In this document: piece by piece, positions 20,857 through 36,300 of the stretch
Layout of the letters: each line of letters opens with the position of its first letter
Numbering within the stretch: the stretch's first letter is position 1
Translations under genes and position numbers: made by a program
Assembly (NCBI GenBank): GCA_027574665.1
Contig: CM050649.1
Location: 62,772,150-62,836,149 of the forward strand
Direction: 5' to 3'
DNA from: Rhynochetos jubatus
Taxonomy: Eukaryota; Chordata; Aves; Eurypygiformes; Rhynochetidae
Length of the DNA stretch: 64,000 bases
The notes under the pieces: generated by a model
What the model saw: only the letters and a program-made list of their open reading frames with translations
What the model was told of the DNA's origin: nothing
The model's database searches: none

Positions 20857-23800
20857 GTGTGAAATCTTCTACTTCAGTAATAAAATTGCGATAAGAGAGA
20901 GAAAAGATACCAGCATACTTCTAGTGATGTCTATATGCAGTATTCCTAAAAGGGATTCCCTCTGCATAGTCATTTTGCTCTATGGATGTAAATAGCTAAA
21001 ATATGAGTATTTCCAGTTTGACTGTTTTTTCAAGAGAATGCAGAAACTGACATAGACAATCTTCAATGCTGTAATGCAGTATTTAACTTAACAAGAAAAT
21101 ACTGCTATTTGGATGAGGCCAGTAATACTGAAAACTCCTTTAATCTTAAAATATTTTTTATATAATTAATTTCAGACTGTAGAAAAAATACAGCATCAGA
21201 ACTCTGGCTAAGGCATGTATCAGACAAAATCACGCATTTGCAGGTAATGTCTATCCACCCTCACAGTTATTTTAACAACATCAAAACTAGCACAAATAAC
21301 AAAATACTGTATTTCTTTGCCTAGCTTCTTTGGATTAAAAGTAAACAACAGACAAAGACAAAAGTAAACCTACCTTCTCTCTGAAAACCCGTTTCCCTGT
21401 GGCACTTACAGAAACTGGGCACAAAAAGGACAGAAGCTGTGAATTTGCCTTGTGGTATTTTCATCTGCCTTGACAATGTGATTTCACTATCAAGTTCTCC
21501 TGGACTGCTCACAGTGTAAAAATCCCGCCTACATCTTACTCATTTCCCTTGTCCTGTTCTTCTGTAACGCAATGGGGAAATGAGTGGTTACTGCCATTGT
21601 TTTTCTACAGGGAGACAAGCAGGTCAGAATAGAAGGACAACCTCTTTATCACTTCATTCCCACAATTTTCACTCGTTTCTGTCACACATTTTTCATATAG
21701 GCATTTGTGCAGGACACAACTTCAAAGGCAGGTGAATATGTGAGTCTACCTTCTGGCGCAGGTATAGGTCAGGTACCATTAAGCCACACCACTATTTTCT
21801 GCTTATTGGTTAGGGTTACCATTGTGCGCAGGAGAATAGGTCCGGTGGTCTGGAATTTGTAAGAGCCATTCACAGCTTTGCACTAGCCAGCCTTATTTCC
21901 TGTAGATATGTAATAAACCAGCGTCACCAGCTTTCACATTTCCTCTTGACAGGCACACATTTTTCTGGGCTGGGTCAAATCAACGCACAGACCAGGAAAA
22001 GTTTCTTCATGCGCAGAAATGCCGAGTGTGCCAAATCACTCTATGTCACTTGTCTGTGCTCATGCCCTGGTCCCAGGAAGGCGTGCAGTCCCCCTTGCCC
22101 TCTGGCTGCAGAGTCTAAATGTCCTCTTTCCAACTGCATTCAGCAGTGTGAGCGTGCATAGTGTTGTGCTAACAGGCGACTGTACACTGCCCAGACTTGG
22201 AGATCCACAACTGCCCATGTTAGCAGGCTCCAAAATGAGTAAGCCCAAGCCTTTATTGCCATCTTGATTGCTTTTGACATGGTAGAGTGTGCCTGGGACC
22301 TGAATGATGTTTGTCCAGCAAAGCAACTTTCTGTGAACTGAGAAACACAGCACCTGCCTTTTCATTTACCCATAGTACAGTCTGACTACAGATCCATCTG
22401 CCTTTCTTGCTTTTAAATCATTTGAACAGGAAAATGAAGTTATTAGAAAACAGCATTTAAATCTGGGTAGTTATCACGTTCCCTGAATATACCAGTCTTA
22501 CTATGTGTATCTGTTATATCTCACTGGAGGAGAGGTAGATCAGACATGTCCTGCTTCTCTTTTCCTGTATCTTGTATAGCTTCATTCCTACCAGCCTCTA
22601 TTTTTGTTGCCCTTCTGGGCAAGAGGAGGAATCGTGGAGTTTCTTGAGAAGATGTTTCCTCTTCTTCAGGTCTTAATTCCTCAATTTTATTGATAGCGTA
22701 GACAAGAGGACACTAGTGTGTTCCTTGCTAAGACACTTCATTTTAAGAGCTGCAGAACTAAGACCTTTAGTTCTCTTTTTCACTTTCTGTTGTAGACACT
22801 TCTGTAAAATTGCACTGAGTTATGGTTTTGATGGTATAGATTTGTATCAGTGAACCTGAAATCTCATTTTCTATAAGGTATGTACAACCTGCCTAACTAG
22901 ATGACAATAATGTTGTGTAGGTTGGAAGTTAAACCATATGCACCCATAATGTGCACAAAATGAAACAGGTCTCCTGTGGAAGGTAGGTATGTAATCACAC
23001 TGACATCAAAGCTTTCCAGTATGGCAGGAAATACTCGTTATGTGATGGACACAATCCATAATCCTGTTACTATTGCTTTATAGTTTAATAAATGAGAATT
23101 TCTGAGAATATTTAACATTGTTAGACGTATGAATTAGCCAGGAAAACAACTGTGATAGTCCACTGATTTCTTGGATTTTTTTTCTTTTGTTTTGTTATGT
23201 TCCTTGGTCCATTGGCAGGATTGCTCCTTTCCAAAGTGTCAGTTAGTTCTACGCTCACTTTTAATGTACTATTGACAAAGCACATTGTCACCATGTCCTT
23301 GTACCTGTAAAGGGCAGATTGCCTAGGAAAAATAAAAGGAAGGTAAAGAAATGGAAGGATTTAGGAAGACCAGAGCAGAAAAGAGTACAAATCCCATCAG
23401 TGGATCATACAAACTGCTAGACAATTGTACACTTGATGTGTACTCTCTCCATGACAACCAGGAGGAAAAATATGAGACCTGGTCCAAAGTCATAGGCGTC
23501 ACTAGCTAAACTATCACTGAACACATTAGCCTTCAGGTGAAGCCACTTATGAAAACAGAAGGGTGGGATCATGCAGAATAAAACTAGGGACATTGTCTTT
23601 GTCAGCAGTGACAGAGAAAGAATTTGTCCTTGCCTTTGGTTCAGACCTGCGTATTTAGTTTAGCTCCAAGATGTGGTAACTTCCACGAGTTGCACTCAGT
23701 ATGTCTTCCCTGAAACAATATATGAATTGTTTGCAACTGAACCACAAAAATCGTGACCTAAACTCAGGAAATAAGTGAAACTGCCAAGAGAGAAACAAAA

Positions 23801-26800
23801 CGGCTTTTATGATGAGAGGTCTAGGTATGGTACCAACCGGCACATCTTTCAGCGCAACTGGTAAATCTTATGGAAAACAAGATTTTCAGAACTGTTTCAC
23901 TGTTCTACAGTGTGAGCAAAGGTAACCATCAAGTTCTGAATTGTGCTTTTCTATTATTATGTTCAGGTAGAACGAAAGCTAATTGGTGAGCTTGGGATTA
24001 GTGTGCATTCTCCATTTGGCCACTGAGAAAACCTCATTACTTATGACATCTTGAATCACTAGAGAAAATTCAGTCAATCCAATTCTGCCTCTGTAGCACC
24101 TGTGGCAAGATGCTGAGTTGGCAGCAGATGAACACTCTTTAAGACAAGTGGTCTCACGACAATCGAGCATGCAAGTTACTCATATGCTGTTTACTGATGA
24201 GATAAAGAAAAAAACCAAGCATCAATTAGTAGTCTTCTGCTGCAAGGCAGAGCACCCATTTTATTACTTTTCTCTCTTGTATCACCATCTCTGTATCCTG
24301 AGCTTGTGAATAGGAAGGGTATGCTTTGGCAAGTGTCTGGAATGGCTTCCCTTAAAACCTCTGCAAGGGTCCACAGAACAACTTTCTCGATGGATGCAGC
24401 TACTACATGTATGTCTTATGTTACTAGTGTTTTTCCCACAAGCTGAGGAAAGGCTTTGGGTGCACTCACCTGTGATTTCCACCTTGAGCTCAGCACGCAG
24501 ACCTGGTCTTTCAGAGAACTCCTGTGAATGCTGGGCTACTTGCTTACTTCAACGAAGAACTAGTTTTCAAGCTCTATTTAGGCCTGCAATTAATTTCCAA
24601 ATGAAATGGTGGAAATGTCTCTTTGGTAAGCTCTCAAGGAGATCTTAAGTGTTAAAATGTGCTCTTCCGGTGCTCATTGATGGTAAAGTTGGCATATTGG
24701 GATGTCCTGGCTGGGATACTTTCCCTGAAATACTGTATGGCAAAAGGTGAAAGTTCACTGAAAATCTGCATTCTAAAAGAGCAGCTTAGGTGGCAAAACA
24801 GATCAAAAACTTTAGAATAGGAACTGAAATAAATAAAGGAAACAGAGTAAACTGTAAAATCAGTAGCTACTCTAATGCAGTCATAGAGGAATGAGACTTG
24901 ACTTAAATTGTAATTTTCTTTTTTTTCCTGATTATCTTCCTGTACAACAAACAGAAAATGCAGATAGACGGATGGTGTTCACTCACACATAGTGCTCAAC
25001 AGCAGATGAAGTAATTTAGCATGAGTGAGGACAGTCATCAGTTTCTTCTTAGTTAAGAGAAAGTATTACACCTTGTTTATTCCCTTCCTTCTTAAGAGTA
25101 CTAGTATGCATGAAAGACTCTGCAAGAGATGTCGTTTGAGGCTTGTGGGAACAGATGCAAAAAGATATGCAGAATTACAGTGAAAATATAGCAGTGGAAA
25201 GAGTCCAAACATGAAAGAAAACAAATGTTCCACTTTCAGAGGTGTGAAGAATCATTCGGCAAACTGACTCTGTGAGACTTATCATGAACCCCCCAAGGAA
25301 AACTGGCACTTCAAGTGTGTGTTTTTCTTCTTCCAATAAAAGACTTCCCCAAACCAAGCGTTATATTGTGAGTGGTGAGGTTAATACCGGGAGAGTTTTA
25401 TGGTTTAAGGTTTTTCCTCCTTCAGTTATGGCTTCATGCTAGAACTGAAGGTGATTGCATAAAACATTTCACCGATTAAACATACCAAGAAAGGTTAACG
25501 TTGTGATTTCAAACAGACCCTCTTTGAGCCTGGTAGAATGAGAATTAGGGTTTCAGTAAGAAGACACAGAATTTGCTTAGTCTTCCAAAGCTGATGCTTC
25601 TTCTTGCCGAAGCCCCTTCAAGCAAAACACCTTCCTCTCAACAAGTGATGGGCTGGAGCATGCACATGCCAGAGCATGTGGAGCAACAATGGCATGGATC
25701 TGAGAAGAGCTATGTTATGTGGCTATTTATAGTTCTTAAAAGAATACTTGCATGAAACATGCCCATAAACAGCATGTCAACAGGAGAATTGCACAACTAT
25801 GGCAAAAGTTTATTTTGAAAAATTACATTATGACAATGTTTGGGAGGTTGAGAAACCTTGTGAATTATGAGGCAATGCATTTATTCAGTACAATTATGGT
25901 CTTCATAAAACAGGAAATGGGAGAGAAGAAAAACTTAGGTGTTCTGATTGCTGCTCTGTAGAGGAATTGAGAGTCCTGCTAGAGGATAAAGATAGTGCTG
26001 ACATTTTTGTGCCTACTCTGTTTCTGTAAGTCTTGAAACCGGACCATGCAGATTCTTAGAACAGAATTATTCTTGGAACCGTGAATCACAGCACTGGAGA
26101 AGCTGGGTCATAATGTAGCTGTTACAGTGACTTAGGGTACAGGAAATTGGACTGGCATAAAAGCCTTAATTTATTGTCAAGTGAATTTCCTTAATGATGA
26201 AAACTTTTCGTGTAAATTGGAAAAGTTAAAACCTTCGATGTTTATACAAACTATATGTTATCAATTTCAGTATAGGCAATTTAACTTACAAAATGGAATG
26301 TATAGCTTCATGAAAATGCCCAAGATCACCTCTACAGAGGATTTGAGGTACCACACACATGTTCCAGTCTTGTCATTCAGAGTATCATAAGCTGTGTTTA
26401 CCTAGATATGGATGTTTGCACCAAACCAATCAACTTGAAGATGAAGTTCCCCTCAGCTGCTGTGCAGTCAGAAGGATGATTTGGTTTACTTAATGAAAGG
26501 GAGGGGAGTTGCATGTCAGAGTAGTCTAAAACCATTCTTTACTAGACCAACACGTTTTAACACAGACTTTTTGTATCAGTTTGCATTTTTCTTGAAACAA
26601 TACTAATTGCACAAGGTTTGTATGACTAGATTTGTAACCTTTAATTTAAAACATGAGTTCAAAAATTTGCATTTAGTCTTCTCCATAGCTAGCACTAAGA
26701 AAGAACATTGCTGTTACAGTCAATAAGAAGTTGATAATCAAAAGAGAATCTTTACTTCACTTTTAGTTCTGTTTCGCTGGCTTAATGTATTTTAAATCTG

Positions 26801-27974
26801 TCACCTTTTATGTGAGGTATCAGAAGAAGAAAGCAAGTGATATTAGCAGCTTGGATTTGTCTTAGAAGTTTGGGGGTTTTTTTTAATTTTTTGTTATTCC
26901 AGGAACAAATATACATATCTCTGCGGTAGAATTGCCCAAGCCTCAAGCTGACCAGTGATGCTTTCTGTAGAACAGAAACACCTTTGTATACAACTAAACA
27001 ATGCTTCAAATCTTACAAGAAGAATTTATACCCATCCAAGAAACAGGCATAAGATTCTATTGGCTGAATTTGGTTCAAATCTGCAAATACCACCAGGTCT
27101 CCTCAAACTACAGAATTGGCTGATTTTGTCCAAACCTCCTTTTATTTGTGGTATACAGTCAAAGCTATTTGTTTTTCTAATGAGCAAGACACTCTAAGAC
27201 TGTAGCAAGGTTTGTTTAAGCCTTTTACTCCTTCTGTTTTGCACTTCAGAAGAAAAGGGGAAATTTCAGGCAACTGCAGCTGATGATACTCTGACCTCAC
27301 ATCTTAAGGGAAGTGTAAACATGTTTGCTGTATACAGATAGTCCGTAACACTGCAGAGCTCCAGACAGCTAGCATATCTCAGTACAGGGCTATCCAGTAA
27401 GTACACTAGATAGCCCTATCGTGGGTATTACATTACTTGGAAGCTGAAATACAGCTCAGCTCCTCACTGTGTGGTGGTGACTGGTCCTGATGTTTGTTTT
27501 GATTTCAGTTTACAAGAAGTAACTTTTCATCCTGTTTCCTTTACATTCATCATTTAGCTTGCTTGTGTCTTAATCCTAGACTACCATCATGTGGCCACTT
27601 TGAGAATCTTCCCACGTAACAGAAGAAATTACTCATTACTAAGCCTGGAAAGCAGCAAGGTACTGCCTGCGTACAGTACAAATGCCACGTAGCTTTCAGA
27701 GGACTTAATTTTGCTTCTTGATTACACTCAGTCATCCTTTACTTAGACACTCTGCCTTTTGGTTTGTGTCTGTTTTGTTCTGCTTTAATTCTCCCGCTCC
27801 CCCCAACAAATATTGACAAAATACACCATAAATTTGGAAGGAAAAGGTGCAAATTTTTCTGTAAGTAACAATATTGGACGTCTCCATGCATTAAACTCCA
27901 AGACAGAGGTTTATCTGTGCTCGGCATTTCTGCCTATGCATTCCAAACTCAGAGTTTCAAATCATCCCTATGTA
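20857..27974. other. Long non-coding stretch
   Basis: No gene or clear repeat was recognised in these 7 kb. A weak exon-like block on the minus strand near 21374-21500 was considered for CSF2RA D1 and rejected. Confidence 0.5.
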
Positions 27975-29093
27975 AATCCCTTCTGTAAAGCCATTGATAT
28001 TCTCCCCCACAACATTCTTGCCTCTAGACTGGAGAGATGATACCCATTGGACAGGTGGACTGTTAGATAGTTATAGAACTGGCTGGATGGGCATATCCAA
28101 AGACTTACAGATAATGACCCAATGACCAAGTGGAAACCAGTAACAAGTGGTGTCCCTCAAGGATCTGTACTGGGACAACTACTATCTGACATCTTGATCA
28201 ATGGCTTAGGTAGAGGGATTGAGTGGACACTCAGCAAGTGTGCAGATGAAACCAAGCTGAGTGGTGAAGCTGATGACATCCAGAGGGACCTTGAGAGGTG
28301 TAAGGAGTGGGTCCATGAAGTTCAACAAGACCAAGTGTAAAGGCCTGCACCTCGGTTGAAGCAATCCCCAATCTTAATATAGACTGGCGGATGAAAGGAT
28401 TGAGAGCAGCCCTGAGAAGGACTTTCAGAATATTGGTGGATGAAAAATTGGACGTGAGCTGGCAGTGTACACTTGCAGCCCAGAAACCCAACCATATCCT
28501 GGGCTGCATCAAAAGCTGCATGACTAGCAGGTCAAGGGAGATGATTCTCTCCCTCTTCTCTGCTCTCATCAGACCCTGCCTGGAGTACTGTGTGCAGCTC
28601 TGGGGTCCCCAGTACAAGACAGACATGGAGTGAGTCCAGAGGAGGTTCACAATAATGATCAGAGGGTTGTAACACCTCTCCTCTGAAGAAAGGCTAGGAG
28701 AGTTGGGGTCATTCAGCCTTGAAAAGAGCTGGCTCTGAAGGGACTTAATTATAGCCCTTCAATAGATAAAAGGTGCTCATAAGAAAGATGGAGAGAGAAA
28801 TTTTTTACAAGGGCTTGTAGTGACCGAACAAGGGGCATAGTTTTTAACTGAAAAAAGGGTAAATTTATATTGAGTTTAAGGAAGAAATTTTTTATGATGA
28901 AGGTGGTGGGACACTGGTACAGGTTACCCAGAGAAGCTGTGGATTGCTCCATCCCTGGAAGTGTTCAAGGCCAGGTTGGATGAGGTTTTGAGCAACCTGG
29001 TCTAGTGGAGGGTGTTCCTGCCCATGGCAGGGGGTTGGAATTAGATGATCTTTAAGGTCCCTTCCAACCCAAACCATTCTATGATTCTATGAA
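27975..29093 (+). mobile_element. CR1 LINE fragment with intact 3' end
   Basis: It begins inside the reverse transcriptase (a CKAIDILPHNIL-type segment, diverged). It continues through [11 protein letters not shown] and an ADETKLS segment to the 3' terminus, which ends in ATTCTATGATTCTATGA at about 29093. Stops and frameshifts occur throughout. As is usual for CR1, it is 5'-truncated. Confidence 0.9.
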
Positions 29094-29519
29094 TGTTTTT
29101 TTGTCAGAGTTTATTTCTTTTCATTGATGATAGTGTTAGTCAAACCTGATTTGTGCTGATAGAAGTACCTCCACTGAAAAGACATTTCTCCATTTCAGAA
29201 TTCCTTTCCTTTTTAAGTTGCTGTGACAATCACCTGATTATTCTTAAAGAGCTTATATGAAATTGTAGTTATACAGCAATAACGTAAGTACACTAATTTC
29301 TTTCCCATGTGCTTAGCATTAAACTCTAACTCACAGAGAATTGTATCAGGTTCTTCAGTCGTTTCCAGTCTAGGCTATGCTGATTATTGTGTGAAAAAAT
29401 ATTAAGGAAGTAAACTAATGATGTGCTTCCTTTGCCCTTCTGTATTTCTCAGTAAACTTGGGCTTATCATGTTCTAATTGTTACTATCAGTGAGGTTTTG
29501 CATTACAGCAGTTTTTGCC
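29094..29519. other. Spacer between two inverted CR1 copies
   Basis: 426 bp of AT-rich sequence without recognised features. Confidence 0.6.
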
Positions 29520-30559
29520 AAGAATTTTTTCCTGATATCTAATCTAAATCTCCCCGCTTTCAGTTTAAAACCGTTACCCCTTGTCCTGTCACTACAGGCC
29601 CTTGTAAAATGTCCCCCTGCCCAGCTTTCTTGTAGTCCCTTCTGGTACTGAAAGGCTGCTATAAGGTCTTCCTGGAGCCTTCTCTTCTCCAGGCTGAACA
29701 AGCCCAACTCTCTCAGCCTGTCCCCATAACAGAAGTGCTCCATCCCTCTGATCATCTTCGTGGCCCTCCTCTGGACTGGCTCCAAATGGTTGATATCCTT
29801 CTGATGTTGGGGGTTGTACTCCAGGTGAGGTTTCACAAGAGCAGAGTAGAGAGGGAGAATCTCCTTCCTTGACCTGCTGGCCATTCTTGTCTGGATACAG
29901 CCCAGGATAGGGTTGGCTTTCTGGGCTACGAGCTCAGTTGGCATGCCCTGCTGGCTCATGTCCAGCTTTTCACCCACCAGTACCCCCAAGTCCTTCTCCT
30001 CAGAGCTGCTCTCTATCCATTCTCTGCCCAGCCTGTACTTGTGTTTGGGATTGCCCCAACCCAGGTGCAGGACCTTGCACTTGGCCTTGTTGAAGTCCAT
30101 GAGGTTGGCAGAGGCCCACGTCTCCAGCCTGTCCAGATCCCTCTGGATGGCATCCCTTCCCTCCAGTGTGTCAACTGCACCACACAGTTTGGTGTTGTCA
30201 GCAAGCTTGCTGAGAGTGCACTCAATCCCACTGCCCATGTTGCTGGCAAAGTTGTGTAACACCACCTGTCCCAAAACAACCCCTGAGGAATGTCACTGGT
30301 CTCTGCTTGGACACTGAGCCATTGACCACAACCCCTTGAGTGTGACCATCCAGCCAATTCCTTATACACTGAGTGGTCCATCCATCAAATCCATGTGTCT
30401 CCAATTTAGAGACAAGGATGTCATGTAGGCCAGTGTAAAACGCTTTGTACAAGTCCAGGTAGACAACATCAGTTGCCCTTCTCTTACCCACCAATGCTGT
30501 AGCCTCATCATAGAAGGCCGCCAAATTTGTCCAGCACGATTTGCCCTTGGTGAAGCCAT
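29520..30559 (-). mobile_element. CR1 LINE fragment lacking its 3' end
   Basis: On the minus strand it reads through a long reverse-transcriptase C-terminal part, including an uninterrupted stretch of more than 200 codons up to 30274 ([27 protein letters not shown]). At the left edge it stops at the RLDIRKKF region, so the usual terminal 180 bp or so with the octamer repeats is missing. At the right edge it stops at the FTKGKS-like region. Both ends are therefore truncated. Confidence 0.87.
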
Positions 30560-31499
30560 ATCAACAAGACCTAAACAGGTGCAGTGCAGGTAGTAAGTTC
30601 TTGAAGGAGGCCTTGTTTCTTCCTACGGCACTTTGAGTCGGGGAACAGTTGGGACCTCTTCTGGTAGCCTAATGTATAAGCACCTCCAACATGACACCTA
30701 GTGATGGTGCTATGCTATCAGTAGGATACCCATTGTGCTCTTCAAGATGTAATAGCTTGATGAGACTCCTGTTCTTCAAACTGGCAAGCCCCTCTTACAA
30801 CACAGCCTTTTTTTTAATGACAATGCTTATTTAGTTCAAACCACATGGAAAACACAACTGAAAAGGCCTTGATAGTCTTTGTCAAACCCAGACACCCCGA
30901 ACAATTCTGTCAGTAGTTTCTACTGGAGGTGTGTCTGGATGCAATACTTGTATAGAAAGTTGACAGGGTGATCAATGACCGAAGTCATATGACAAATGAA
31001 GGCAAAAATCTCCTCCAAAGATCAGGTTACCACCTTACAACACTAATACATTCTGCATTATCATTACTAAATCCATAAAGCCTCCCACAATACCTACAGC
31101 ACTAAATATTCCCAGACTATTTTAATAGAATAGGTCCCAGACCTGGCTGCAATCCATCTTCATCATACTGACACACCTTTCTCAGACTTAGTGGCCTTCT
31201 CTACTGACCTGTTGATCACAATGTTTTCTTGATTTGGCTAACCTTCTTTCTGTCCAAACAGAACATGTCAAAAACCCAGCCATGTGGTCATAGGTCTGAT
31301 CTAACAGGAGATGATTAAAGTTAGTCTTCCACTCGGCAGAAGGGCTTGGTCTGGAAGAAAAACACCAGCAATTTCTCCTTCAGTTGTTGGTAACTCTAGG
31401 TGAGATAAGGTAAAAGTATGTACACCAGTTGCAAATGTCATGTACTTCTCTAACACTATATGGTCTAAATCAGTTAAAAGTCATATTTAGGTGCACTAT
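30560..31499. other. Non-coding stretch
   Basis: No recognised gene or repeat in about 0.9 kb. Confidence 0.55.
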
Positions 31500-32008
31500 T
31501 GTGGTGGGTTAACTTTGGCTAACAGGCAAAGTCCCACACAGTTTCTTGTTCACTCCTCCTCCTTAGTTGAACAGGGGGAGAAAATAGGAAAAAAACAGGA
31601 ATGAGAGCTCATGTGTTGAGATAAGGAGAGGAAGATTGCTTATCAATTACCACTGTGCACAAAACAAACTTGACTTGGCAAAAATTAACTTTATTTTATT
31701 GCCACTTAAGATAGATATGGGTAGTGAAGAACTATCTCCTCGCGCCTATCTCCTCATGCTTGTTGTCTGCTCCAGCATGTGTCCTCCATGGGCTGCAGTG
31801 GATCTCTGCCCCATGATGGAGCATTTCCAACTCTACCTCCTCCTCCAACTTAAGTGTTCTCTCTGCTTTCTCTCACTGTGTCCTGCTGTGGGTTCGTTGG
31901 AGCTGGCTGGAATACGATACAGGACATCCTCTGGTGTCTTCTCACATGAGCCAGCCCTGCATTCCTGGCCACACCTGTCAGTACATCTGGCCACCTACAC
32001 CCAATGCA
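31500..32008 (-). mobile_element. Solo LTR, minus orientation, related to the LTRs at 40128 and 61349
   Basis: The left end TGTGGTGGG is the reverse complement of an LTR 3' end (CCCACCACA), and the right end CCCAATGCA resembles the other terminus. Internally it shares GTGTTGAGATAAGG, CAATTACC and ACTTGACTTGG-type blocks and the CTCCAGCATG repeats with the other two copies. It is only about 0.5 kb, so probably internally deleted. No target duplication was recognised. Confidence 0.6.
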
Positions 32009-32208
32009 CGGTAAAATAAGTTTCTAGTGCTTTGCTTTTTCTTCCTAAAATAACAGAAGAGTGAATTAAAATTGAGCTAGAGCTCAACAGTGCTTTCTCT
32101 GGGATGTCAACTGTGTACAGTCGTTCTCACCAGCAAAATAGTTACAAATCAGAGTATGTAGGGGCATTTCTTGCTCCTTAATATAAATATTACACTTATC
32201 AGTAATAA

Positions 32209-33396
<1,188 letters not shown>

Positions 33397-36300
33397 AAAA
33401 TAATGACCCAATCAAGACAGTTTACTAGCAATTTCAGGAGAAAATGAAGTGTTGAATAGTCTTCATGCGATGTACCCACAAGAAGCTTTGATTTAAGTAT
33501 GAGGTTATTTACCTAAAGCTGGGATCTTAATAGATATCTACAGGTCAGTTGTTACCAGAGAAGTCATTCTAAACCTATAGGGTGTAATTCATCTCTGATG
33601 TTAACCATCTAAAAATTATATCCAAGTCTGATCCAGATAATACACAGTCTCACCCTGGTGAGACTGTGTATTATCCAGGGGATAATTAATTATTTGCTCT
33701 GCCTTATGGGATGAGAGCGTAGCCTCTCATGTTCATAAGAGATTACATGTTCAATGTGTAACAGTCACCTAAGTCATTACAAGTTCATTAATCCTTATTC
33801 TCTGTGAGGGGAACCCAAACCTAGTACCCCAAATTTAAAGATCTTTGACAGATACCTAAGTAATGGTAGATGAATCTTATCCTCCTGATGTAGAGATAGA
33901 CCTTGGCACAGTGCCAGAAATGGCTCCTCCACTGGTACTGCTACTGGCAGTTTCAGTGATGAGGTTACCTAGTACAAATTCACCAGTTCAATCATGTTTG
34001 CACAGTGTTTGTATTCCCCTCAGGTTTTTCCAGCTATTGGAACACTTAGGGTGATTCCTCAGAACCTTAACCTTTGTTAAGCTAAAGAACAATGGCTTAA
34101 AAGCCACATACACTTGTCAGATAAAAGGAAATGGAAGTGGCTAAATTCATGTGACTCAGACTAACGCAGGAACCAGTTTAACAGACTGATGACAACTCTG
34201 ACTCAGCCAGGCAAACTTTGAGTCTTCTTGGTTCAGAGAACTGGTACTGCTTTCATGATCAGGTGGAGTGGTAAGAGCTGGAAAAGGCAGCTGCTCCTTG
34301 GACTGAACAGGGGTCTGACTAATTTACTATTTAGCTGATCTGGTTGCACACAGGGTTGTGAATAAGCTGATCTGTGGGAAAAGGGGAAGTAATATTGGAC
34401 TGAGTGCAGGAAGGGATTTGGTAATGTTAGTTACGCTTGATCCATGGTGGAAGATACAGCTTTGAGAAATCACCTCAGAATGTGAAGCATGTCTCACTGG
34501 GACTCTCCAGCATCCTAAATGGGGAATTATCTAAGCCTCACAGTTGGAAATGGCACCGTAGAAGGCTGTGGTCTCATCTTCTCCATCAGGAAAGTGTGTC
34601 TTTCTTGTGGGACTGAAGGAGTGAATCTCTGCAAAAGGTAGGTCCTAACAGTATTTCTAATTTAAACTTCAGGCAAGGTTAATTCACTTCTCTCAAATTC
34701 TTCCCAGAGGCAGAAACCCTCACCTCCTCCTTTTCTGAGGAAGTCAGGAGTGTGCTAGAGCAGCCCTTCCCTGATTGACAGATTGTAGCCCAGCTTCTCT
34801 TCCACTTCCTTTGTTTTCTATCCAGTAATCCCCAAGTCAAATATGCATTGTTTATTCAGAAGAATCTGAACTCCACTGGAAAACTAAATATCTCAAATTA
34901 TTTTCAGGTAAATTTATGAATTTCAGAAGACTGTTCTTACAAAATTTTCTAAAATATATAATAAATCAGCTTTGTTAAATGTTAAGATTTCATTAAAATA
35001 TCTCCTTTTTTTTTTTTTTTTTTGACTGATGACAAATAACAGTGCCTGTAGATAGGTTGGTCTTTTGGGTAAGAAAAGAGTTGTTTCTAAAAGCACATAG
35101 AATCATTGCTCCAAGAGCTACAGCAGTGCTTCAGAAGTGTCATCATGAACAGACACAACTCACTGTCTATCAGTGTGATTTTTGTTCAGTGTATTCTCAC
35201 TGATAGGAGAACTCCAGATCAGTAAAAAGGATCTAAAAGTCTGAACAAGCACAATTATCATTGTTGACCAGTATTTAAGAGTGCTGAGTAGACTGCTGAG
35301 AAACATATGCTTCTCTAATACACAATGAATTTTTGAAAATTTGTATAAATGAAGTGGCCAATGACGATAATTCTGTTAGATGGTTCAGTTGTAAAGAGGT
35401 TGACATGGCTTGTATCTAGAATTAGCAAAAGCTGTTTTACAAACAAATAATCTATTTCCTTGTGTTTCGCAGATGGCCAGACATTTTCCCTCTGTGTGCC
35501 TTTAGTGAATTTTATGTCATCAGACTGTTTGGTGATGACTAATCTTTCTTTCAACTGAGTAGTAAATGTGGCTCTTCACTATTGTGGTCTTGGACAACTA
35601 GAGTTTGGTAGGGAAGGAGTGACATGAGGGTGAGAAAGTTCTTCCAAAAATGATGGCTATAGCAGGTGGATAGACTTTTTTCTCCTCCAGATCTGGTGGT
35701 GTAAAGGATAAGGATATGTTTTTACTCTCTGAGCACATCACCTGCACATATATGTTGTCTTTCTTGGCTAGGCAAAGAGTGCCCCATAGTAGCACTAGAA
35801 GAGTCCTTATTGAATACTTTTTATGAGTTGAGAGAATCAGATGGAGGCTGCAGAAGGCAGCATTTTACAAAATCTTCAGTCATATAGATAGGAAGCAGTT
35901 TTTTAATAACCATTTGTCAATCAACAGAAGATTTGCCAGGGTCAGTCCTAGGTCTTAACAGTGGAAGAATGAAAGTCAGGACTTGAAGTTTAATGATGTT
36001 ACGAGGACAAGGATTATTTTTGACAACCCAAAACATGTTCTGTATTCTGTCTGGCAAGGAAAATAGAACAAAATATTCTAAAGGACATTCTTAAATGAAT
36101 TGTACAGAGGAAGCATAAAGAGAAATTAACAGTGCTCCATTAAAAGAAGAGAGTGGAAAAAATGGTCTTTATTCAGAGTCCATTGCTTTTTTCAATCTTT
36201 CCATTTTTAAAGTTTTTATCCAAACAGAAGGAGCAAGGATCTGAAATTCAATTGTAATGAGATGAGATCTAATCAATGAAGCTTACAGTGTGATTTATCA

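Noticed and set aside
21374-21500. Minus-strand exon-like block as CSF2RA D1 second half
   Set aside because: A frame ending in phase 1 with a GTAGGT donor exists and includes GKFTASVLF. However, no phase-0 acceptor fits, a stronger internal GTAAGT cuts it, and the domain residues are unconvincing.
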